A stretch of 64,000 nucleotides of DNA from Branchiostoma belcheri (taxonomy: Eukaryota > Chordata > Leptocardii > Amphioxiformes > Branchiostomatidae): assembly GCF_001625305.1 (NCBI RefSeq), contig NW_017803157.1:4009690-4073689 (forward strand), given 5' to 3'. Under the pieces are notes generated by a model. That model was not told the DNA's origin. It did not search any database and saw only the letters and a program-made list of their open reading frames with translations. This document shows positions 56,366 through 64,000 of the stretch, piece by piece (positions within the stretch are counted from its first letter, which is position 1; every line of letters starts with the position of its first letter). The position numbers were made by a program, and so were the translations under genes.

Positions 56366-59300
56366 ATGGCTACCGGTGGCTCTACTGGAATGGGGGATCA
56401 ACATTGGTTGGTCGTTGTCGGCGTTAGCGGCGCCCTGTGTGCCGTCGTCTACACAGATATAGGTGTGAAGATGTCTATATTGTCATGAGCTATGCGATTT
56501 TGCCATCCCCTTCACATTATCGGAGATATTGTAACAAAACCGAGCCCCCCTCCCCCTTTTGTTTTGTCGTCTGTTAGCTGTGTTAATGTTTTGGACACGT
56601 CATTCTTACGGTTTTGGTTTCTACAGGCCAAAATTATTCAGCAACAAAGTTGAGGATTCTTAGAAGAATCTCTCTGTGTCCTTGAATGATAACATTATAG
56701 CGTGAGGGTGGAAAAAGGTCACAAATTGTGTTTTTTTGTTTTTGTTTTGTTTTTTCAGATCAAACAGGTGTGTATTTTTGTGAACACCTGTAATGGCACA
56801 GAATCTCATATGATCTGCTCATAAACGGAATGTGTGTGTAACAGTGCTAACTGACCATGCTAAATGGTCGTGCGACCTTTTAGTGTAGTGGTTAGCGTTG
56901 GTGACCGCCAAGCGGACAACTCGGGTTCGATTCCCGGTTGTGACCTGCTCGCCCCTTTCGGTTTTTACAGTGGTTCCCATGCCGGCCCTGTGAGTACTGG
57001 CACTGAGGATAAGTGTGGCAGCTCCAGGGATGTCGGACTCGGAAGATTCGAGGACGAATCTTNNNNNNNNNNNNNNNNNNNNNNNNNNNNNNNNNNNNNN
57101 NNNNNNNNNNNNNNNNNNNNNNNNNNNNNNNNNNNNNNNNNNNNNNNNNNNNNNNNNNNNNNNNNNNNNNNNNNNNNNNNNNNNNNNNNNNNNNNNNNNN
57201 NNNNNNNNNNNNNNNNNNNNNNNNNNNNNNNNNNNNNNNNNNNNNNNNNNNNNNNNNNNNNNNNNNNNNNNNNNNNNNNNNNNNNNNNNNNNNNNNNNNN
57301 NNNNNNNNNNNNNNNNNNNNNNNNNNNNNNNNNNNNNNNNNNNNNNNNNNNNNNNNNNNNNNNNNNNNNNNNNNNNNNNNNNNNNNNNNNNNNNNNNNNN
57401 NNNNNNNNNNNNNNNNNNNNNNNNNNNNNNNNNNNNNNNNNNNNNNNNNNNNNNNNNNNNNNNNNNNNNNNNNNNNNNNNNNNNNNNNNNNNNNNNNNNN
57501 NNNNNNNNNNNNNNNNNNNNNNNNNNNNNNNNNNNNNNNNNNNNNNNNNNNNNNNNNNNNNNNNNNNNNNNNNNNNNNNNNNNNNNNNNNNNNNNNNNNN
57601 NCGGAAGATTCGAGGACGAATCTTGAAAGAAAAGGGGGAGTAGTGTAACAGTGCTAACTGACCATGCTAAATGGTCGTGCGACCTTTTAGTGTAGTGGTT
57701 AGCGTTGGTGACCGCCAAGCGGACAACTCGGGTTCGATTCCCGGTTGTGACCTGCTCGCCCCTTTCGGTTTTTACATGTGAATCCTATTACTGAAATGTT
57801 ACACATAGTTTACAAACATTCTATGCTGCAGACGTTTCCTTTCTTCCGATCACGCTATATTCGTCAACATACTTTGATAGACTAACTGGTAAAAACATAA
57901 AGCTACCACTGACACCACGCCCCCTTCTTAATGCAATTGTTCATACTGTTCCTTCAAGTTTCATACGTATGCACTATCACTTCACCTTTCTCTCTCTCTT
58001 TTTTTTTAAACTTTACGGAGCACCCTCACCCCACTGGCCACATGTCAAAACCCTTGGCCTTGGCGGGATGCCCCATATATGGGGGTTGGCCCAGTATGAA
58101 AAAGATGAGAAATAGATGTAGATTAAAAACTTACCGTAGTTTTTGCTATCATATCCCCGCTCCAGCTAACCTTGACATGCTGCAGACAGCTGCTCGAGGG
58201 CTGTTCCTGCTGGGAATCCTGACAGCTGCTGTCCACTTGTCATGGAACAGGATAGCTGCGCTGTTCAAGAGGCACCCAGAAACGCCTCCTCAACGAGGTA
58301 ATAAGAGAAACTTTGAGACTTGGCTTTGAGAAACTTAGCTTGAAAGATCATCTGTGTTGGTAAAAGACAGTCTCAATAAAGATGTTACAATGTATTTTGT
58401 TATTAAAGACTGGAGTTCCTCATTTAAAAAAATGGGTACTAGTAATTCAATTTGTGTTGGAAATTGTTGTCAGTAGTGGCCAATCTTGATTCAGATAGCA
58501 ACTATTGTCTCTTAATCTGTATGTATGGGAAAGGTATACCTTTGTTTCATTGGTACCATGGTTCAGCTTCTGTTTTCTCCTTTTGGCTAGAGATTCTTCT
58601 GCTTGTAACAGTGGGGGGTTTGCAACTATAAACCCCCACTGTTACATGCTTTAGGTGTATTTTGTGAATTAGTGTCATCAGATTATCATTGGTCTGAACC
58701 TTGAACTTTGATTTAGCATGGTTTTTATATAAGTTTGTTTTTCTGTGTACAGTACCACTAATTTCCAATAGTATAAATTGCCTTAAATTACAGAGGAAGA
58801 TGAGGCTGTTTTACAGCAAAGACTGCAAGAAGCCCGTGAGAGAGTACAAAAGGACCACGAAGCCAAGGTAAGAAAAACAGTTTTACACTAGACTTGTGCT
58901 TTTAGTGAAGCAAGCTGGTTATAAAATATCCACTTAGTGGAATACAAATCTATATCCAGTTGCTGTCATGTGCCTGCAAAGCTGATGTTTCACACCAAAG
59001 GGCAGTTATACTGTCTATACAGATTCGGAATCACTTTGTATGTAATCAGATTTTAAAGTTTCGTGAGAAAGCAGACGTCTGACATTTCATGAATTGCAGC
59101 CAAATTTCACTGTCTGTATTCCACTGGGACTAATCTATTTTAAGTATGGCTTTCATAAATTACTGATAACAATTCCCAATAGTTTTTTTAATTGCATAGC
59201 CTGAGAGATAGCTATAGCAATATCTAATAGCTGAAGTTGTCTTACTAAGATTTATCTGATGACAGACAACTTAGTATGGGTATGTGCTTAGATGTTTTCT

Positions 59301-59959
59301 TACTTTGTAGGATGTATATACACTGTACTTCTTGGGTTTAGATTTGACAGCACAACTTGAAATGGTACTGATAATACTCATATGAAAATATGCAAGAAAA
59401 TTAGGTGTTATCAAAGGAAAGAACACATTACAAAAGTCGCTGAGTCTGGAAAGGTAATAGGCACTTGATCCACAATGCAACTTTTTTATTTTTAGAATCA
59501 GGTAAAGCTTAAAATCATTCATTAATGTCTTGTTTAGGCTAGTGATTACGCTGAGAGAATTCTGAAACCAAAGGAGGCAGCAGAACTGGAGAAGAAGGAG
59601 AAGGAACACTACAGGTTCATCGGGGGGCCAAAGTTCAAAGGGCAAGGCTGGGCTCTGGGGGTAGGTTATACTGTCATGCAGAATTTTCGTAGTTTTGCAG
59701 AAAAAAAGACCATTTAAGAGTTACTAGTTCCTTGCATGTCAAAGAAATATTTTGTGCAAGTTATCAACAGCCATAAAATGGTCTCTCCAAACAGCATGCT
59801 GCATGATACTAGTTTCTTATGCCAAATAAATTCACAGCAAAAACTGTTCTGTTGTTCAACAGTTTTGTTGTATAATGTATCTTTTGTGTCAGTTACTCAG
59901 TTAACCAAGTTTGTCTCTTCCAGTATGGAGATGGAGAAACACACGAAGGAGGTGGTCAG
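56366..59959 (+). CDS. UBXN8: UBXN8/REP8-like ER membrane protein (3' end not found)
   Basis: Exons 56366-56462 (ATG, donor ATAG|gtgtga), 58166-58297, 58794-58867, 59538-59660 and 59924-59959, all in phase, giving 154 codons so far. Order of features: hydrophobic N-terminus (WLVVVGVSGALCAVVY), a second membrane segment (GLFLLGILTAAVHLSW) with a following basic cluster, a charged helical stretch (RLQEARERVQKDHEAK), then SDYAERILKPKEAAELEKKE and HYRFIGGPKFKGQGWALG. This follows vertebrate UBXN8, where a two-segment membrane hairpin precedes a KPxxExxLxxLE helix. UBXN8 tethers p97/VCP to the ER for protein degradation. The expected C-terminal UBX domain is not visible downstream on the plus strand up to 64000; read without a further splice, the frame stops 13 codons on. 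It may be truncated, misassembled, or have a distant last exon. Confidence 0.7.
56881..56933 (+). promoter_or_regulatory. Pol III type 2 promoter (A and B boxes) inside the 5' LTR
   Basis: TAGTGTAGTGG at 56881-56891 fits the A-box consensus TRGYNNANNNG; GTTCGATTC at 56925-56933 fits the B box GWTCRANNC. The spacing of 33 nt is that of a tRNA gene. The surrounding CGGGTTCGATTCCCGGT equals a tRNA-Glu-type T-arm. An identical pair lies in the 3' LTR (57688-57698, 57732-57740). Confidence 0.8.
57063..57601. other. Assembly gap (N run)
   Basis: Run of N with a 23-bp block repeated at both edges (57040-57062 and 57602-57624), as expected when overlapping contig ends were not merged. Confidence 0.9.
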
Positions 59960-61839
59960 GTAAGATTCCCCCAACCCTCTCCTTTTCCATGAGTAGATCA
60001 GCATCCAACCATGTACATACTAGCCTCATACACAGACTTTCTTGTGGGCAGCGGCAGTTTCTTTTGGGGAGAAACAGCTACCCACACACACACACACATA
60101 TACACTAAAAAGAAAAAAAAAACTGCCATACTCTAGTCATGCTTGTAGAAACAAATACAGGCAGCTAGAAAGTGTGCTCATGAGGCTAGCATACATATCA
60201 ATAAATCAGAGAAAAGGCAAGAGGGAGAAGAAGAGGGAAACAACAGGAAGAAAAGGAGATTCTTTACTGTTGTCTTTTACTGGCGTTTTCGTCTTATCCC
60301 TTTCTAAAATGAAAGTTACATAGGTCATTCACATGTCAGGCTGTCAAATAAGCGACACATGTGACATGCCAACTGAACTGTCCCCAGGGAAAATGGTGTC
60401 AAACAGACAACAATACAGTAATGGTTGATTCATGAAACAATGCCTTCTTTCTTTTGGATCCTTCTCTGTGTTAACCCTGCAAGCACCTTGGTTAGACTGT
60501 TCCCAGGCAGGGCACCTTTTGGCTGCCACCAAATTTGTACCGAACAGACTAGTCTCCACCATACTGACAATGCTGCCTGAAAAGTAGTAAAATTTATCCA
60601 AGCTGGTAAAATAATTTGCTATGAAAATTTTGCCACCATACGTTAATCTACAAGCTGATCTTTTGGTGCCTACAAGACTATCATCTTGGCAGGACAGTAT
60701 CCATTTGGCTGGCATAAAAACAATACTAGTACAAAAAAGCACCAGACTTTCTTTTGTGTTTCTTTACCTTTTTACTTCTGAGGCACATTTTACAGTTTCA
60801 TCAATGGAATTGCACAAGCTGACATATTTTGTCAACCATAAGGAACCATATCATTAAACAATGGTGTAAATATTTAGAATACTATACAGTATACATGAAC
60901 TTTTACTCATATCAACATAAGACAACATAACGGTTAGTACAGAGTGTCTCTGACCAGCTTAACTTCTACAGCTTGAGAGTCTACATTTGGTCAGTTTATC
61001 TGAACCAAGTGATGCTTGCAGATAAGCAATGAGACTTTAAAGTAACTGTACATAACTACCGGTATTGCCAACAATTGTGATGTCTAACATTTTCTCTGTA
61101 TTCTACATATCATACTGAAGGTACCTAACATATAACATTTACAGTATGAATCTATGACTATAATGCTTCTTGATATACATAATATACAATGGTCTACAAA
61201 CAGTCTCACTCTTAGTTTCATCATAAACTTCCAGAGGAGGAGGAATGTGTTTTCATTTTATAACTGGGTCCGTTACAACAAACAACTTGAGTACATCAAT
61301 GATTCTAGTAGTGTTCTTCAAAAGAGTAAATACAAGTGATGAAACCATGCTTTTCACAACAGTTGTACTACAAGTTGAATGATGATATGTCTTCTAGTAA
61401 GGATCCTTTTTCAGCTGGAACTCTACTATGAAATGTGTTGTATGAAACATGTAGATTTTTTTTTTCTGTGGTATTTTTATTTGTGGTGTTGACAAGAGTG
61501 ACTTTTTCCTGCTGTCAGTGACAACCGTTGTCTAATGTGCAGGCATCAAGGCTATTTCCAGAGCACATCTGCCACCAACTTTCATTACTGTCATACATTT
61601 AAATACATGTGTACAGCTATAGAAAATGTACAACAGAAGAAAACAAATAGTATAAAGCAATTGGTATTTCCTCAGTTTTAAACAGTGAACAGCACAGCTA
61701 GGCACATACATTTGTCATGATGCACCTTTGTGTCACATTAAAACTAACATCATACCAACTTTACAATGTACATAATAATCACAATATATATTCAATACTA
61801 CTTATTGCAAGGCCCAAGTTCAAAATACTTGACAGGAAC
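59960..61839. other. Region with no recognised gene
   Basis: AT-rich, with a short CA run at 60083-60098. Searched by eye for the missing UBX-domain exons and none was seen. Confidence 0.5.
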
Positions 61840-63931
61840 TCATGTTTCCTCTAATGCACTTTGGGTAGGAGAGTCTTCCTCGTGAGCAGTGTTGTTGTCT
61901 GCGACATGGTGGCAGTGAACAAGGGACGTGTCAAAAGACGACAGGAACGCACAGACGTCGTGAAGCGTCTCTTCCATGTCCTCTAACATCTGTGGCAGCC
62001 CGCCGTCAAATATGTGGTACACCTTAGTCTTCATGGCTTGTACGCTGTGCAGCGGCGGCGTCTCGGTACCGTACAACTCCTGCAAACGCTCCTTCAGGAA
62101 CGGAAGCCAGTGTCTGAATATTCTTGAACACGTCCCTGCGCTGATGTTAAACCTGTGTGAAATATCCTGTGTGAGGAGACCAGCCTTCAGCCGCACACAC
62201 ACCATGAACAGTTCCTCGTCAAACGACAGGCTACGACTGCGACAGGGTTTGGGGGGAGAGTTCTTGTCATCTGACTGGTGGTAGATGCTGTTGGAATGCG
62301 GCCGCAGGTAGTCTGCGAGGGCCTTGAAGATGTCATAGTTCTGAAATCCGGTGTAGAAGTTGAACAGGTTGACGTCGTCTTTGATGAGATCGAGGCAGAA
62401 GGCTGCGGTTTTCAGCTTCTTGATGATTTCGTTCTTCTCTCTTACCTCTGCTTGCCAAGCCTGCAGGAGCACAAAATCATCAATAATCAAATCAACTTTT
62501 AATCAAGTCAAGCATTAACAAACTAAGAAATGAGAATACACTAAACCGAGAAATCTGTTAAACAAAGCTACTGCTTTTGTGATCAATAAAAGTCTTCAGT
62601 ATTAAAAAAAAGGATCACAGAAGAGCTATTCTTCCACTAGACCAGTGGTTGTAGTCATTAGGATGGGTACTGTCCATAGCATTAGTACTGTCCATTGTCC
62701 TAATGACTACAACCCTTTTCAGTAGGGTGCATGTCGGGTGAGCGACAACAGCCGGGATTCAAACTCCCAACCTCTTGGTCCAGAGGCAGGCTTGCTAACC
62801 ACTGAACTACGGACACTACCTTTTATTACAAAGAAATAGTTAGTTAAAGCCCTCCTGCAACCATTATATTGTAGCCCTTGGGCCACACAGTAAGAAATAG
62901 AAAGAGCTAGCTGAGGCCACACCAATTTAATTTCTTGGTTAACGGATTCGCCGCTTCATTTTTTTCTGATTTGCAAATAAAAATAAAAATTCAGAATCAA
63001 CTGCAAAATGCTCATATTTTGCCCTGAACAGTTGAAAACAGTCATTTTCATCCTAGTTGTTAAAGTTATTCCATCTTTCAATGCAGTGGTATCATTAAAA
63101 GTTAAAAATTCTTTGCTTAAATTTTGAACCAGCCTGGTATGTTGACTTCATTGCTCCTATCGTACGATTTTGGCCATAATAGGATGCCTAGGCCTGTTTT
63201 TATTTTTATTATTTTTTCGCCCGCCCGCTCCAGTATTTTTCTTGAAAAATCCGTTAACCAAGAAATTAAATTGGTGTGGCCTGACCTGTTTTATCTGCTG
63301 AAGCTCCTCCTTGAGCTGCTGCAGCTCCAGCAGGTGCACGTCTCTCTGCTGACCGACCAGCTTCTTCAGACGCTTGTTCTCCTCTCGGAAATCCTGCATC
63401 TAGGGGAGCAGTAAAGGAGGAGTTTCAAAACTGTTACAAAATGCAGCGCAGCATTCTTTAAATCCCGAAGGCATTGCATGAAAAGAGAAATGCTCTGTAT
63501 CTCTATCAGTATAGCCGGTATAACTCAATCTCATTCTGGAACAGTTTGAGTTCCAGGATGATATAAAATCAAAATCAATTTCCAGGAGGAGCTACTTGTA
63601 TGTGTATATTTGTAAGGAGTTTTGTTTTGTTCTGTCTCCAGGAAGAATAGCTTTGTAGACAAATGTGTACGAAGCTAATGGAGGAATAAAGTATCCAAGA
63701 GAGGGAAAATATGAAAAGTGCCAGATTTCTGATGCATCTCACCTGTTTGACCTGCATGACCTCCTCCTGTAGGTACTTGTTCTCCTCGTGGAGCTGCAGA
63801 AGTTCAGACAGGTGAACGTCGCGCTGCTCGCTCACCAGCCGCCGCAGTCGCTTGTTGGTCTCCCCCAGGCTGTTGTCTTCTTCCTGCAGTCCTGGGGACA
63901 TCCCAATGTCACCCACATCCTGCCAGACTTC
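61840..63931 (-). CDS. Coiled-coil protein with transposase-type helix-turn-helix, 5' end outside window
   Basis: Exons 63931-63743 (63 codons), 63399-63286 (38 codons) and 62460-61840 (206 codons plus stop), phase 0 throughout; more exons lie upstream. The first two encode heptad-rich coiled coil and look like duplicates: NKRLRRLVSEQRDVHLSEL and NKRLKKLVGQQRDVHLLEL. The last exon gives NLFNFYTGFQNYDIFKAL, then SLSFDEELFMVCVRLKAGLL and TQDISHRFNISAGTCSRIFR, the helix-turn-helix that precedes the DDE nuclease in Harbinger/IS5-like transposases, followed by HWLPFLKERL. The nuclease half is absent: only about 75 acidic residues follow, with no DDE motifs. This suggests a domesticated DNA-binding domain joined to a dimerising coiled coil; targets unknown. 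Confidence 0.75.
62735..62826 (-). mobile_element. tRNA-like SINE head, family S3
   Basis: Minus strand: gtagttcagtggttagc (A box) and gagtttgaatcccggctg (B box) at tRNA-like spacing. A perfect 18-bp inverted repeat (gttgtagtcattaggat and its complement, 62647-62713) adjoins it. Confidence 0.65.
62914..63282. mobile_element. MITE family M2, copy 3, at a splice donor
   Basis: Termini aggccacaccaatttaattt and its inverse. On the minus strand the element begins at the fourth base of the intron whose donor is AAACAG|gtc, so intron bases +4 onward are element sequence. Confidence 0.85.
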
Positions 63932-64000
63932 CTAGAAATTTTTTAGGACAAAAGATGCACTCAGTTGGTGGGATCGTGTGGCATAATGCCTACATGTGTG

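Larger units (their letters stand above)
56837..57776 (+). mobile_element. Miniature LTR retrotransposon (TRIM-like) with tRNA-like Pol III promoter in its LTRs
   Basis: Two apparently identical 133-bp direct repeats (56837-56969 and 57644-57776), each starting TGTAACAG and ending TTTTTACA, flanked by TGTG on both sides. After the 5' repeat and one base comes TGGTTCCCATGCCGG, which fits the 3' end of a tRNA-Glu as a primer-binding site. Before the 3' repeat lies the purine tract GAAAGAAAAGGGGGAG. The gap between them is bordered on both sides by the same cggaagattcgaggacgaat block, so the true interior may be only about 115 bp. No coding capacity. Located in intron 1 of the UBXN8-like gene. 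Confidence 0.85.

Noticed and set aside
56878-56955. Functional tRNA gene in the LTR
   Set aside because: Only four pairs remain in the acceptor stem and the anticodon arm is irregular; it is kept as a promoter-like unit inside the LTR.
56819-57718. Reading frames running through the N gap
   Set aside because: They consist mostly of unknown residues across assembly Ns.
58547-58768. Minus-strand frame between UBXN8-like exons
   Set aside because: Starts without context, overlaps a simple inverted repeat (gggggttt / aaccccc), and shows no domain.

Overview
The window looks like nuclear DNA of an invertebrate chordate, most probably a lancelet (Branchiostoma). The grounds are phase-matched GT-AG introns, an essentially canonical metazoan U2 snRNA gene, dense short inverted-repeat transposons and tRNA-derived SINEs, a vertebrate-like S-adenosylmethionine synthetase of 395 codons, and transmembrane NHL-repeat genes of a kind I associate with lancelets. 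The species call is inference. Draft-assembly scars are present: 20 N at 17147-17166 and about 539 N at 57063-57601.

Left part (1-23 kb): a rearranged multigene locus. One seven-exon gene encodes a type II membrane protein (proline-rich, tyrosine-motif N-terminal tail, one transmembrane helix, C-terminal NHL beta-propeller). It occurs as copy A (+, 1-4263, 5' end off the window), copy B (-, 15064-9098) and copy C (-, 22767-17097, damaged), plus a first-exon relic at 7312-7170. B and C are tandem units of about 7.7 kb; A is inverted against B across a spacer of about 2.2 kb. Each copy carries a minisatellite in its last intron, and each has a different reading-frame break. Insertions differ between the copies, so their order can be read.

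Middle (23-41.5 kb): an intergenic stretch with foldback elements (23-26 kb), then a minus-strand gene with a DEDDh exonuclease domain (exons from 40460 to 35813). By splice phase it may continue through exons at 31887 and 31285 into a large charged, internally repeated exon (28209-26175). Inside its introns lie a U2 snRNA gene embedded in telomere-like repeats, and on the opposite strand a two-exon gene whose zinc-binding region resembles the non-core N-terminal region of RAG1 and ends in AT-hook-like motifs.

Right part (44.5-64 kb): a complete nine-exon S-adenosylmethionine synthetase gene (minus) shares a promoter region of about 560 bp with a divergent UBXN8/REP8-like gene (plus), whose UBX-domain exons I cannot find. 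Intron 1 of the latter holds a very young miniature LTR element: identical 133-bp LTRs, TGTG target duplication, a primer site of tRNA-Glu type, a polypurine tract, and a tRNA-like Pol III promoter (A and B boxes) inside each LTR. At the right edge is the 3' part of a minus-strand gene with duplicated coiled-coil exons and a transposase-type helix-turn-helix without the DDE catalytic domain; a MITE supplies all but the first three bases of one of its introns. The remaining sequence is AT-rich, intronic or intergenic, with many small inverted-repeat elements.
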